Made by a program: the position numbers and the translations under genes. Under the pieces are notes generated by a model, which saw only the letters and a list, made by a program, of their open reading frames with translations, was not told the DNA's origin and did no database searches. From Staphylococcus schweitzeri (lineage in GTDB: Bacteria; Bacillota; Bacilli; Staphylococcales; Staphylococcaceae): DNA of 64,000 bases. This document shows positions 9,965 to 18,471 of this stretch, piece by piece (the stretch's first letter is position 1; the number at the start of each line of letters is the position of its first letter). The stretch is from positions 1-64,000 of the forward strand of contig NZ_PPQS01000008.1 of the NCBI RefSeq assembly GCF_002902405.1, given 5' to 3'.

Positions 9965-10371
9965 GATCTTTTTCCTCCTTTTTTATTCACGTTTTCTTCA
10001 CCTTCATCTCCAAATACACCTGCATATTTATCATCTTTATCAGTTGGACGATAGACACGTGATTCATCGATAGGGCCATTGACCATACCACGGAAACCAT
10101 AAATTTTACGTTTACCAGCATACTCAACTAATTGAACTTCTTTTTGATCTCCAGGCTCAAAACGAACAGCTGCACCAGCAGGAATATCTAAATGTTTGCC
10201 GTATGCCATCTCACGTTCGAAATTTAATGCTGCATTTGCTTCGTAGAAATGAAAATGTGAACCAACTTGAATTGGACGATCTCCCGTATTTTTCACTTCG
10301 ATAATAGTTTCTGGATGATGTTTGTTGATTTCTATTTCTGTACTTTTAGTAATAATTTCTCCAGGTATCAT
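9961..10371 (-). CDS. ureB: Urease subunit beta
   Basis: A 136-residue structural subunit of the urease holoenzyme, with the family start MIPGEIITK and the conserved [20 protein letters not shown] (about residues 30-50) and GYGKHL-like segments. The ATG at 10371 is chosen over the in-frame codon at 10392 because AAAGGAGG precedes it by seven bases and it matches the usual N-terminus. It has a slightly longer charged tail (about 20 residues, Lys/Glu/Gly-rich) than enterobacterial UreB. Confidence 0.97.
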   Translation of the reverse strand: MIPGEIITKSTEIEINKHHPETIIEVKNTGDRPIQVGSHFHFYEANAALNFEREMAYGKHLDIPAGAAVRFEPGDQKEVQLVEYAGKRKIYGFRGMVNGPIDESRVYRPTDKDDKYAGVFGDEGEENVNKKGGKRS

Positions 10372-10384
10372 TTGACTTCCTCCT

Positions 10385-10687
10385 TTAAACAATAGGGTGA
10401 TGCACTGTAATTAACTTTGTACCATCGGGGAATGTAGCCTCGATTTCTATATCTGTAATCATGTGTTCTACGCCATCCATGACGTCTTCCTTGTTTAAAA
10501 TTTGTCTACCGTAACTCATTAACTCAGCAACAGTTTTGCCGTCTCGGGCACCTTCTAATAATTCATCACTGATTAAAGCTAATGCTTCAGGATGATTAAG
10601 TTTTAAACCTCTTGCTTTACGACGACGTGCAACTTCCGCTGCAACAACAATCATTAATTTGTCTTGCTCTCGTTGTGTAAAATGCAA
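10385..10687 (-). CDS. ureA: Urease subunit gamma
   Basis: The first gene of the urease operon encodes the 100-residue gamma subunit. It begins [20 protein letters not shown], the conserved N-terminus, from a TTG codon at 10687 preceded by GGGGGT about eight bases upstream. A longer frame to 10759 adds residues unlike any UreA and is rejected. The C-terminal [17 protein letters not shown] is typical. The order ureABCEFGD without nickel permease genes is that of S. aureus. The operon promoter must lie in the 259-bp gap shared with the divergent urea transporter gene. Confidence 0.96.
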
Positions 10688-10946
10688 ATTAAAACCCCCA
10701 CTTTCATATAAGATAGAAATTACAAAATTTATCTTAATCCTAATTGTTGTGATAAACAAGTAATATACAACTATAATTGTGTAGAATGAAAATTATATTT
10801 TTGGCATATCCTTGTTAAAATTAAATAATCTAGTATCATTCAAATGGTAAAATGTATTTATTTTTAAAAGAAAAGAGTTTTTAATATAACTTTTTGTAGA
10901 ATGGTAGTATATTTAAAAGTAAACATTCAAGGAAAAGGTGAATATT

Positions 10947-11858
10947 TTGAAAGTTATAGACGTTCTTTTAAAAAATATATCTCAGGTGGTGTTATTAAAT
11001 AATAAGTGGACTGGCTTGTTTATTTTAATTGGTTTATTTGTTGCTGATTGGACAGTTGGCTTAGCGACAATATTTGGTAGTCTTATTGCTTATGTATTTG
11101 CACGTTATATTAATTATAGTAAAGATGAAATTAATGATGGTTTAGCAGGGTTTAACCCAGTATTAACTGCTGTTGCATTAACAATATTTTTGGATAAATC
11201 GGTATTAGATGTTGTCATAACGTTTGTAGCGACTTTATTAACATTACCGGTAGCAGCTGCAGTAAGAGAAGTTTTAAGACCATATAAAATACCGATGTTG
11301 ACAATGCCGTTTGTCATTGTAACGTGGTTAACGATTTTGTTATCAGGCCAAGTTAAGTATGTCGGGACACCATTAAAGTTAATTCCGGAAAATATTGAAG
11401 ACATCAAATTTAATCATAATAGTGATCAAATACATTTTGTTCAGTCATTGTTTGAAGGCTTTAGTCAAGTATTCGTTGAAGCAAGTGTGCTTGGCGGTAT
11501 ATTTATTTTAATAGGAATTTTGATAGCATCTAGAAAAGCGGCGTTATTAGCGATTGTTGCGAGTTTATTAAGTTTTCTCATTGTGGCACTCTTAGGTGGA
11601 AACTACGATGATATAAACCAAGGTTTGTTTGGTTATAATTTCATATTGATGGCTATCGCTTTGGGATATACATTCAAAACAGCGATTAATCCGTATATAG
11701 CGACATTTTTAGGGACATTATTAACAGTTGTAGTACAATTAGGAACAGCTACGTTACTCGAACCATTTGGTTTACCTGAATTAACTTTGCCGTTTATTAT
11801 TGCCACTTGGATATTGATGTTTGCAGGAATTCGACAAGAAAGAGAAGACATCGCGTAG
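10947..11858 (+). CDS. Urea transporter (UT family)
   Basis: This 303-residue integral membrane protein has about ten hydrophobic segments arranged as two homologous halves. Each half has the urea-transporter motif around an Asn-Pro or Tyr-Asn: GLAGFNPVLTAVALTIFL in the first and GLFGYNFILMAIALGYTF in the second. UT channels pass urea selectively down its gradient. Placement divergent to the urease operon supports urea import for the enzyme. The TTG at 10947 has AAGGTG six bases upstream; the in-frame GTG at 10938 overlaps that site, so the shorter form is preferred. Confidence 0.92.
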   Translation: MKVIDVLLKNISQVVLLNNKWTGLFILIGLFVADWTVGLATIFGSLIAYVFARYINYSKDEINDGLAGFNPVLTAVALTIFLDKSVLDVVITFVATLLTLPVAAAVREVLRPYKIPMLTMPFVIVTWLTILLSGQVKYVGTPLKLIPENIEDIKFNHNSDQIHFVQSLFEGFSQVFVEASVLGGIFILIGILIASRKAALLAIVASLLSFLIVALLGGNYDDINQGLFGYNFILMAIALGYTFKTAINPYIATFLGTLLTVVVQLGTATLLEPFGLPELTLPFIIATWILMFAGIRQEREDIA

Positions 11859-11881
11859 TAAAATTAATAGCAACCTATATG

Positions 11882-11935
11882 AATATGTATCTTAAATCAT
11901 GTACCACGATAAATGGTTTAAGATGCATTTTATTT
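11882..11935 (+). terminator. Rho-independent terminator after the urea transporter
   Basis: The left arm at 11882-11900 (ATGTATCTTAAATCAT core) pairs imperfectly with ATGGTTTAAGATGCATTT at 11913-11930. TATTTTT follows. The position directly after the urea transporter stop fits. Confidence 0.75.
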
Positions 11936-12073
11936 TTAAATTTATAATGAAGTATAAAGTTGCTTATTTAATTTTGAATTATAAAGTTCACAGCACGTTC
12001 CTTTTTATTTTTAAAGTCGAGTGTTACACTAGGAATAAATAATTAATATTATGTATTGTGTGGGGTGACGAAG

Positions 12074-13228
12074 ATGAATGGTATGGAAAATTCCTTTTTG
12101 ATTACGAGTGATATTCAAAAGAAATGGATTCAAAAATTTAAATCGATTGAAGATACATTCAAAGCAAAGGCTAATCATAATGATAAACATTGTGAGTTTC
12201 CTTATAGTAATATCGAATGGTTAATTAAAGAAGGATACGGGAAATTGACTTTACCAAAAAAATATGGTGGTGAAGGAGCCACTGTGGAAGATATGGTCAT
12301 ACTGCAATCATTTTTAGGTGAAATAGATGGCGCTACAGCATTATCAATTGGGTGGCATGTCAGTGTAATAGGACAAATTTATGAGCAACAATTATGGTCT
12401 CAAGAAATGTTGAATCAATTTGCTGATGAAATCAAAAAAGGTGCATTAGTAAATAGAGCGGTCAGTGAAGCGGAGATGGGTAGCCCAACTAGAGGAGGAA
12501 GACCAAGTACAAATGCGGTAAAAGTTGATGATGGTTATTTACTAAATGGTGTAAAAACTTATACATCGATGAGTAAAGTGCTAACGCACATTATTGTTGG
12601 TGCATTTATAGAAGATTTAGGAACTGTTGGCTTTTTCTTAGTAGATAGAGATACACAAGGTGTTGAAATTGCTGACAATTGGAATGTTATAGGTATGCGA
12701 GCAACAGAAAGTCACGACTTAATTTTAAATGATGTAAAAGTACCGTTAAATCACTTAGTTGAAACAGAACGAAGTAAAGCCCCTAATGGTTGGATTTTGC
12801 ATATACCAAGTTGTTATTTAGGCATTGCTCAAGCAGCCAGAAACTATGCTGTAGACTTTGCAATCCAACATAGTCCAAACAGTATTGAAGGTACAATTGC
12901 AACATTGCCAACTGTACAACAAAATTTAGGTAAGATGGAAACTTTGTTGTTATCTGCTAGACAATTTTTATGGAGCACAGCAAAAGGCTATCAACAATTT
13001 AAAAATGATAGTCAAATTAGAAATGCAACAAGTGCGAGTAAAGTGATGATAATGAATCAAGGTCTTGAAGTAGTTGATATTGCAATGAGAATTGTCGGGG
13101 CTAAAAGTTTAGAAATGAGCCGTCCTTTACAACGATACTATCGTGATATGCGTGCTGGATTACACAATCCACCTATGGAAGATGCGGCGTATACTAATAT
13201 TGCTAAAAGTATTACAAATACATTTTAA
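12074..13228 (+). CDS. Acyl-CoA dehydrogenase family protein
   Basis: This protein of about 384 residues has the acyl-CoA dehydrogenase fold: an N-terminal helical part, a middle beta domain with RAVSEAEMGSPTRGGRPS and the FAD/substrate segment VIGMRATESHDLILNDVKVP, and a C-terminal helical domain. The family normally oxidises acyl-CoA thioesters with FAD and an electron-transfer flavoprotein. The C-terminal region is divergent and the usual catalytic glutamate is not obvious, so the substrate could be something other than fatty acyl-CoA, such as a desulfurisation-type or monooxygenase-like member. The ATG at 12074 has GGGG eight bases upstream. The gene stands alone between two terminators. 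Confidence 0.85.
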   Translation: MNGMENSFLITSDIQKKWIQKFKSIEDTFKAKANHNDKHCEFPYSNIEWLIKEGYGKLTLPKKYGGEGATVEDMVILQSFLGEIDGATALSIGWHVSVIGQIYEQQLWSQEMLNQFADEIKKGALVNRAVSEAEMGSPTRGGRPSTNAVKVDDGYLLNGVKTYTSMSKVLTHIIVGAFIEDLGTVGFFLVDRDTQGVEIADNWNVIGMRATESHDLILNDVKVPLNHLVETERSKAPNGWILHIPSCYLGIAQAARNYAVDFAIQHSPNSIEGTIATLPTVQQNLGKMETLLLSARQFLWSTAKGYQQFKNDSQIRNATSASKVMIMNQGLEVVDIAMRIVGAKSLEMSRPLQRYYRDMRAGLHNPPMEDAAYTNIAKSITNTF

Positions 13229-13232
13229 TATT

Positions 13233-13296
13233 AAAAAGATGAATCATTTGTTGAATGAAGTTAGTATAAAGTTCGATGTAGTGGTTCATCTTTTTT
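13233..13296 (+). terminator. Rho-independent terminator after the acyl-CoA dehydrogenase gene
   Basis: AAAAAGATGAATCA (13233-13246) pairs with TGGTTCATCTTTTTT (13282-13296), with one G-U pair, and ends in a T run. Confidence 0.85.
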
Positions 13297-13380
13297 ATGC
13301 GATTGAATCATTTAAATATGGGTATTTAGGAGATTTTACAAAATTTTTTGCAAAATTTAAAAATTAAACATTGAAAGCTA

Positions 13381-13435
13381 TTGTAAATGAATATGCAATC
13401 TTGTATAATTTTGTAGTAATTGATAATCATTTTCA
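13381..13435 (+). promoter_or_regulatory. fhuD2 promoter with Fur box
   Basis: A -35 TTGTAA (13381-13386) and a -10 TATAAT (13404-13409) are separated by exactly 17 bases. Just downstream, TGATAAT-C-ATTTTCA (13421-13435) matches 14 of 15 positions of the 7-1-7 Fur consensus. The operator overlaps the expected start of transcription, so iron-loaded Fur would block initiation. Confidence 0.88.
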
Positions 13436-13458
13436 ATATTAATTAATTGGAGGAAATT

Positions 13459-14367
13459 ATGAAAAAACTATTATTACCATTAATAATTTTGGTCTTAGTA
13501 TTAGCAGCGTGTGGGAACCAAGGTGGAAAAAATGACAAAGCTGAAACTAAATCATACAAAATGGACGATGGCAAAACGGTAGACATACCAAAAAATCCTA
13601 AACGCATAGCAGTTGTTGCACCAACATACGCTGGTGGTCTTAAAAAATTAGGTGCAAATATTGTAGCAGTGAATCAACAAGTTGATCAAAGCAAAATATT
13701 AAAAGATAAATTTAAAGGCGTTACAAAAATTGGTGATGGCGATGTAGAAAAAGTTGCTAAAGAAAAGCCAGATTTAATTATCGTGTATTCAACAGATAAA
13801 GATATTAAAAAATATCAAAAGGTAGCGCCTACAGTAGTAGTTGACTATAACAAGCACAAATATCTTGAACAACAAGAAATGTTAGGAAAAATTGTTGGTA
13901 AAGAAGACAAAGTAAAAGCTTGGAAGAAAGAATGGGAAGAAACAACAGCTAAAGACGGTAAGGAAATCAAAAAAGCAATCGGACAAGATGCAACTGTATC
14001 ATTGTTTGATGAATTCGATAAAAAACTTTACACATACGGCGATAACTGGGGTCGTGGTGGAGAAGTCTTATATCAAGCGTTTGGTTTAAAAATGCAACCT
14101 GAACAACAAAAGTTAACTGGAAAAGCAGGTTGGGCTGAAGTGAAACAAGAAGAAATTGAAAAATATGCTGGCGATTATATTGTAAGCACAAGTGAAGGAA
14201 AACCAACACCTGGATACGAATCTACTAACATGTGGAAGAACTTGAAAGCAACAAAAGAAGGACACATTGTAAAAGTAGATGCAGGTACGTATTGGTATAA
14301 CGATCCTTATACTTTAGATTTCATGAGAAAAGACTTAAAAGAAAAATTAATTAAAGCATCTAAATAA
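13459..14367 (+). CDS. fhuD2: Hydroxamate siderophore-binding lipoprotein FhuD2
   Basis: A 302-residue lipoprotein that captures iron(III)-hydroxamate siderophores (such as ferrichrome and ferrioxamine) outside the membrane and passes them to the FhuBG permease energised by FhuC, encoded elsewhere. The signal peptide ends in the lipobox LVLAACG, with the lipidated Cys at residue 19. A class III periplasmic-binding fold follows, with NPKRIAVVAPTYAGGLKKLG at its start. The ATG at 13459 follows TTGGAGGAAATT; an in-frame TTG at 13447 is too early. A Fur box precedes it and a terminator follows, so it is an iron-repressed single gene. Several residues differ from the S. aureus sequence I recall. 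Confidence 0.95.
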   Translation: MKKLLLPLIILVLVLAACGNQGGKNDKAETKSYKMDDGKTVDIPKNPKRIAVVAPTYAGGLKKLGANIVAVNQQVDQSKILKDKFKGVTKIGDGDVEKVAKEKPDLIIVYSTDKDIKKYQKVAPTVVVDYNKHKYLEQQEMLGKIVGKEDKVKAWKKEWEETTAKDGKEIKKAIGQDATVSLFDEFDKKLYTYGDNWGRGGEVLYQAFGLKMQPEQQKLTGKAGWAEVKQEEIEKYAGDYIVSTSEGKPTPGYESTNMWKNLKATKEGHIVKVDAGTYWYNDPYTLDFMRKDLKEKLIKASK

Positions 14368-14388
14368 TGAAGATGTATAAATAAGTAG

Positions 14389-14438
14389 AATGAGAGTTTA
14401 GTACGAATCAACTTTTGATATCGTGTTAAGCTCTTATT
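14389..14438 (+). terminator. Rho-independent terminator after fhuD2
   Basis: AATGAGAGTTTA (14389-14400) pairs, with G-U pairs, against TTAAGCTCTTATT (14426-14438), and TTTTT follows. Confidence 0.8.
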
Positions 14439-14617
14439 TTTTACTGTATTTAAATTGTGTTTTGATTTTAAAAATAATACATTATAATCTTTTAAAGAAA
14501 ATGGTGAAATGAAGAAATAATCTATCGAAATGGTATAATTTGTTAAATAAGATAAGATGGTGCTTTGATTATTAATAACAAGGTATAGTTAAAATTTTAA
14601 CTCGAAGGGGATTTCAA

Positions 14618-15559
14618 ATGACTAAGAAAGTTTATTTTAATCATGATGGTGGCGTAGATGATTTAATATCATTATTTTTATTATTACAAATGGAGAATGT
14701 AGAATTAGTAGGTGTAAGCACAATTGGCGCAGATTGTTATTTAGAACCATCTGTTAGCGCATCTATAAAAATTATTAATCGATTTTCAAACGACAACATT
14801 AAAGTTGCCCCATCATATGAAAGAGGAAAAAATCCATTCCCAAAAGAATGGCGAATGCACGCCTTCTTTATGGATGCATTGCCGATTCTAAATGAACATG
14901 TTATAGAGACAACTTCACATGTAAGTGACAAAAAAGCATATGAAGATATCATTCATGTTTTAAATGAGCAAACAGAAAATGTCATACTATTATTTACAGG
15001 GCCACTTACAGATTTAGCTAAAGCATTACATGAAAATCCTTCAATTAAAAAGCGTATTGAACGCTTAGTTTGGATGGGTGGAACATTTTTGCCGAAAGGA
15101 AATGTTGAAGAACCTGAACATGATGGCACTGCAGAATGGAATGCATTTTGGGATCCAGAAGCGGTTAAAGTTGTCTTTGATAGTGATATTCAGATTGATA
15201 TGGTTGCACTAGAAAGTACTAATCAAGTACCGTTAACGTTAGATGTTAGACAAAGATGGGCGAATGCACGTCAATATCCAGGTGTGGACTTCTTAGGTGT
15301 AAGTTATGCAGCAGTGCCACCATTGACACACTTCATTACGAATTCTACATACTTTTTATGGGATGTTTTAACAACTGCGTATATAGGAATGCCTGATTTA
15401 GTTTATTCAGTTGAGAAAACAGTAGATGTAATAAGTCATGGTCCAAGTCAAGGGAAGACATATGAATGTGCGAATGGTCGTAAAGTAAATGTTATTAATA
15501 GTGTTGATAACAAAGCATTTTTCGATTATATTACAACACTAGCTAAAAAAGTGGATTAA
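14618..15559 (+). CDS. Nucleoside hydrolase (inosine-uridine preferring type)
   Basis: A 313-residue member of the nucleoside hydrolase family, which cleaves the N-glycosidic bond of nucleosides to free base and ribose using a calcium-bound active site. The N-terminal calcium motif reads FNHDGGVDDLISL (about residues 6-18), in place of the usual D-x-D-P-G-x-D-D: the first Asp is Asn and the Pro is Gly, while the key DD pair is kept. Other conserved parts are ILLFTGPLTDLAKAL, VWMGG and AEWNAFWDPEAVKVVF. Substrate preference cannot be told from sequence. It is preceded by AAGGGG and seems monocistronic. Confidence 0.88.
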   Translation: MTKKVYFNHDGGVDDLISLFLLLQMENVELVGVSTIGADCYLEPSVSASIKIINRFSNDNIKVAPSYERGKNPFPKEWRMHAFFMDALPILNEHVIETTSHVSDKKAYEDIIHVLNEQTENVILLFTGPLTDLAKALHENPSIKKRIERLVWMGGTFLPKGNVEEPEHDGTAEWNAFWDPEAVKVVFDSDIQIDMVALESTNQVPLTLDVRQRWANARQYPGVDFLGVSYAAVPPLTHFITNSTYFLWDVLTTAYIGMPDLVYSVEKTVDVISHGPSQGKTYECANGRKVNVINSVDNKAFFDYITTLAKKVD

Positions 15560-15605
15560 CTTGTGTACGCAATAATAATTATTTTAATGAGCATAGAGCT
15601 ATTAA

Positions 15606-15648
15606 TTGTAAACTTTTTATTTTATAAAGTTTACAATGATGCTATAAT
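15606..15648 (+). promoter_or_regulatory. BirA operator and -10 element of bioY
   Basis: TTGTAAAC (15606-15613) and GTTTACAA (15629-15636) form a perfect inverted repeat with a 15-base spacer, matching the known BirA (biotin repressor) operator half-sites. The symmetry extends inward by three more T/A pairs. A TATAAT lies at 15643-15648, so the operator covers the region of the -35 and spacer. BirA bound to biotinoyl-AMP would repress bioY. Confidence 0.9.
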
Positions 15649-15679
15649 TATTTCCATGAAATATGAAAGGAAGTAAATT

Positions 15680-16234
15680 ATGACAACAAAACAATTAGTA
15701 TATACAGCTTTAATGACGGCAATAATAGCCATTTTAGGCTTGGTTCCGGTAATACCTTTACCGTTTTCAGCAGTACCAATTGTCTTACAAAATATTGGAA
15801 TTTTCTTGGCAGGTATAATTTTAGGACGTAAATATGGCACATTAAGTGTTATTGTCTTTTTATTACTAGTCGTCGCAGGTTTACCATTATTATCAGGTGG
15901 TCGCGGTGGTATTGCCGTATTCGCAGGCCCATCTGCCGGATTTTTACTATTATATCCAGTTGTAGCATTTATGATAGGTGCGGTACGCGATAGATTCATC
16001 AATGAAATCAACTTTTGGGTATTATTTGCAGGCGTTTTTGCCTTTGGTGTCATCGGTCTAGATATTATTGGAACTTTGATTATGGGAATGATTATAAATA
16101 TACCTTTTACAAAGGCAATATCAATTTCAATTGCATACTTACCGGGAGATATTTTAAAAGCAATTATCGCAAGTTTGATTGGTTCAGCTCTATTGAATCA
16201 CTCAAAATTCCGTCAAATTATGGGAATGAAATAA
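15680..16234 (+). CDS. bioY: Biotin transporter S-component BioY
   Basis: A 184-residue membrane protein with about six hydrophobic segments, the substrate-binding subunit of an energy-coupling factor transporter for biotin. The conserved VPIVLQNIGIFLAGIILGRKYG (split here at about residues 33-54) and the glycine-rich GGRGGIAVFAGPSAGFLL segment are BioY signatures. The likely energising module, EcfA1-EcfA2-EcfT, is encoded at 59.4-61.9 kb. Translation starts at ATG 15680 after GAAAGGAAG. The upstream operator indicates biotin repression. Confidence 0.95.
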   Translation: MTTKQLVYTALMTAIIAILGLVPVIPLPFSAVPIVLQNIGIFLAGIILGRKYGTLSVIVFLLLVVAGLPLLSGGRGGIAVFAGPSAGFLLLYPVVAFMIGAVRDRFINEINFWVLFAGVFAFGVIGLDIIGTLIMGMIINIPFTKAISISIAYLPGDILKAIIASLIGSALLNHSKFRQIMGMK

Positions 16235-16298
16235 TTGATGTTAAGGTACACAAGTAGGTCGGTTTTATTACAGTATGCAGTGAAAGGAGTGCGTGATA

Positions 16299-17063
16299 AT
16301 GAATAAGATAAATATGTCAAATATATACTGTGATGGTAGTATTTTTGAAAATAATGATAAGCAAACGATTTATTTAACGCCTTCAACTCCATTTCAATAT
16401 ACTAATAATACGTGGATATACAAAAAGACGCCTACACAAGATCAATGGTTACTAGATTTAACACGACAACATCAATTACATACTGAGCAAGGTTCAAATC
16501 ATTATTCGTTTTATTTCCCAGAAAATGAATTATTAAATCCATCTTGGATGACTATGTTTAAAAAGATGAATTTTCAATTAGGCATTATGGAATTATATGC
16601 AATTGAAAGTGAACAACTTGCTAAATTACCACGCAATAGTGAGATTAAAATTGCACTTGTTGATGAAATAAATATTGATGATTATTTAAAAGTGTCGTAT
16701 CAATTTAGTTTGCCTTTTGGAACTGAATATGCAGATGCACATGAAGAAATGATGAAAGTCAGTTATCAAGATGATGCAATTAAACGCTTAGTTGCTTATT
16801 TAAATGATGAACCTGTTGGTGTAGTAGACGTTATAGAAAGTGAAAATTACATCGAAATAGATGCATTTGGTGTTTTAGAATCATTTAGGAATCAAGGAAT
16901 TGGTTCAACGATACAATCATTGATAGGTGAATATGCAATGTCTAGAAAGCATAAACCAATTATTTTAGTAGCTGATGGTGAAGATACAGCTAAAGACATG
17001 TATGTGAAACAAGGATATATTTATCAATCGTTTTGCTATCAATTATTAAAAGAAGATATATAG
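16299..17063 (+). CDS. GNAT-family N-acetyltransferase
   Basis: This protein of about 254 residues has its acetyl-CoA-binding GNAT core in the C-terminal half. The segment VGVVDVIESENYIEIDAFGVLESFRNQG, spanning about residues 172-199, continues into IGSTIQSLIGEYA, giving the Q/R-x-x-G-x-G/S pyrophosphate-binding loop RNQGIGS. The N-terminal half is divergent and may form the acceptor-substrate pocket. The ATG at 16299 is chosen because GGAG is nine bases upstream; a GTG at 16293 is too close to it. The acceptor is unknown. It lies 64 bases after bioY and could be read through from it. Confidence 0.85.
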   Translation: MNKINMSNIYCDGSIFENNDKQTIYLTPSTPFQYTNNTWIYKKTPTQDQWLLDLTRQHQLHTEQGSNHYSFYFPENELLNPSWMTMFKKMNFQLGIMELYAIESEQLAKLPRNSEIKIALVDEINIDDYLKVSYQFSLPFGTEYADAHEEMMKVSYQDDAIKRLVAYLNDEPVGVVDVIESENYIEIDAFGVLESFRNQGIGSTIQSLIGEYAMSRKHKPIILVADGEDTAKDMYVKQGYIYQSFCYQLLKEDI

Positions 17064-17129
17064 ATAGGTAAGCAAAGTTAGCTTTTAAATAATTAAACAT
17101 GTAGTAATACGTAATAAACATTAATAATT

Positions 17130-17182
17130 AAAAAGAGCAGGAAAATAATTTCAATTTATGGAAACGATTTTCTGCTCTTTTT
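17130..17182 (+). terminator. Rho-independent terminator after the GNAT gene
   Basis: AAAAAGAGCAGGAAAAT (17130-17146) pairs with ATTTTCTGCTCTTTTT (17167-17182); one base is unpaired in the stem. The T run is within the right arm. Confidence 0.9.
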
Positions 17183-17272
17183 ATGTTTATAGGTAGGTGT
17201 AGATAGAATTTGTGCTAAATATTAAAGTACGATAATAAATTGTAAAGACATGTAAATACAATGCCAAGTTGG

Positions 17273-17286
17273 CGGGACCCAACATA
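17273..17286 (-). repeat. Degenerate STAR element
   Basis: On the minus strand this reads TATGTTGGGTCCCG, matching the published STAR consensus TNTGTTGNGGCCCN except for one base in the GGCCC core. The flanking GCAAGTTGG-like sequence resembles the spacers of the STAR array near 35.9 kb, so it looks like a solitary, decayed copy. Confidence 0.65.
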
Positions 17287-17387
17287 GAGAAATACTTTTT
17301 CTTATGCAGGGGGGATTCATGTATTCCTATAAAATGTAGCAATTGAAAGATGTGGTGAATTCTCATATTAAGATAATTTTTATTTAC

Positions 17388-18185
17388 TTATTTTTCAGAT
17401 TCAACTATGCGCTCGGAATGGCTATAAATATTAAAACCACCATTTCGTATAAATCCAACAGCAGTAATATTAAGATCGTTTGCTAAAGTTACCGCAAGTG
17501 TTGTTGGTGCCGACTTGGATAAGATAACACCTACGCCAATTTTCGCAGCTTTAATTAAAATTTCAGATGAAATTCGACCACTAAAAATTAATACTTTATC
17601 TCGAACTGTAATATGTCGCTGAATACAAAACCCATAAAGTTTATCAAGGGCATTATGTCTACCGATATCTTGTCGATGTTCAAAAAATGAAAAACCATCA
17701 CTAATGGCAGCATTATGAAGACCACCTGTTTCTTGGAAAATATGGCTAGCGCTTTGAAGGCGAGTCATCATATTAATAATTTGTTGAGGGGTTAAAGTGA
17801 TTTTAGACATCGAAGTTTTAGCAATGGCAGCATCATTTTGAAAATAAAATTCACGACTTTTCCCGCAGCAAGATGCAATCATGCGCTTTGTTGAATATTG
17901 AAAACGATCTCCTAAATCTTTAGTAAGTTCAACATGTGCAAAACCTTTACTGTCATCTATCATTATCGATTTTAACTCAGTTCTTTTTAAAATCGCTCCC
18001 TCGGAAGCTAAAAAACCAATAACAAGTTCTTCAAGATTTGTTGGACTGCATATGACTGTGGCAAATTCTTCACCGTTAACCATAATTGTAAGTGGGAATT
18101 CTGTCACATATTGATCTGTTGTTTCAAATAACTTTCCATCTTCGTATCTAACAATTTGTTGATCTAAAGATACATCTTTGTTCAT
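17388..18185 (-). CDS. fdhD: Formate dehydrogenase accessory sulfurtransferase FdhD
   Basis: A 265-residue protein that transfers sulfur from a cysteine desulfurase to the molybdenum cofactor, needed for formate dehydrogenase activity. The N-terminal part has EFPLTIMVNGEEFATVICSP and NLEELVIGFLASEG. The active-site segment reads MIASCCGKSREF, with adjacent cysteines. The later GGLHNAAISDG, EHRQDIGRHNALDKLYG and FSGRISSEILIKAAKIGV are core family motifs. The second of two adjacent ATG codons (18185) has the better distance, seven bases, from AAAGGGG. It points away from modABC and shares their upstream region. At many positions it differs from the S. aureus sequence I recall. Confidence 0.96.
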   Translation of the reverse strand: MNKDVSLDQQIVRYEDGKLFETTDQYVTEFPLTIMVNGEEFATVICSPTNLEELVIGFLASEGAILKRTELKSIMIDDSKGFAHVELTKDLGDRFQYSTKRMIASCCGKSREFYFQNDAAIAKTSMSKITLTPQQIINMMTRLQSASHIFQETGGLHNAAISDGFSFFEHRQDIGRHNALDKLYGFCIQRHITVRDKVLIFSGRISSEILIKAAKIGVGVILSKSAPTTLAVTLANDLNITAVGFIRNGGFNIYSHSERIVESEK

Positions 18186-18471
18186 CATCTAACCCCTTTA
18201 TATAACTTGGTCTTCATTTTAAATCAATTTGCTTAATATTTTAACATATCTGCTTATGTCACAAATTTTTCAAAATCAAAATAATAGAAAATAATTATTA
18301 AGTTATGCGAAGAAATGACTTTATTTACTTGTTGTTCATGGAGTAACAAAAAACTATATAGACTTTTGGTAAGTGTTTGAAAGGTCATTTAAAAATAAAT
18401 ACATCTTTTCAAAAAAATGAGCAGGTGTATAATAGGAGTGTAATTATTATTGAAAATGGGGGTATCACACG

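Larger units (their letters stand above)
17064..17387. other. Intergenic region between the GNAT gene and fdhD
   Basis: This 324-bp convergent gap holds the GNAT terminator and the degenerate STAR copy. A GGGGGG at 17309-17314 is not followed by a reading frame. No clear hairpin for fdhD termination is visible and no further gene is seen. Confidence 0.6.

Noticed and set aside
10385-10759. Longer 124-residue UreA from an upstream start
   Set aside because: The extra 24 residues are unrelated to UreA, and the TTG at 10687 has a proper ribosome site.
15631-16053. Long minus-strand frame of 140 codons over bioY
   Set aside because: Pro/Lys/Asn-rich antisense shadow; bioY is a clear family member with operator and ribosome site.
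17064-17387. Possible insertion-sequence remnant around the GGGGGG tract
   Set aside because: No transposase-like frame or terminal inverted repeats; the recognisable part is a STAR-like repeat.
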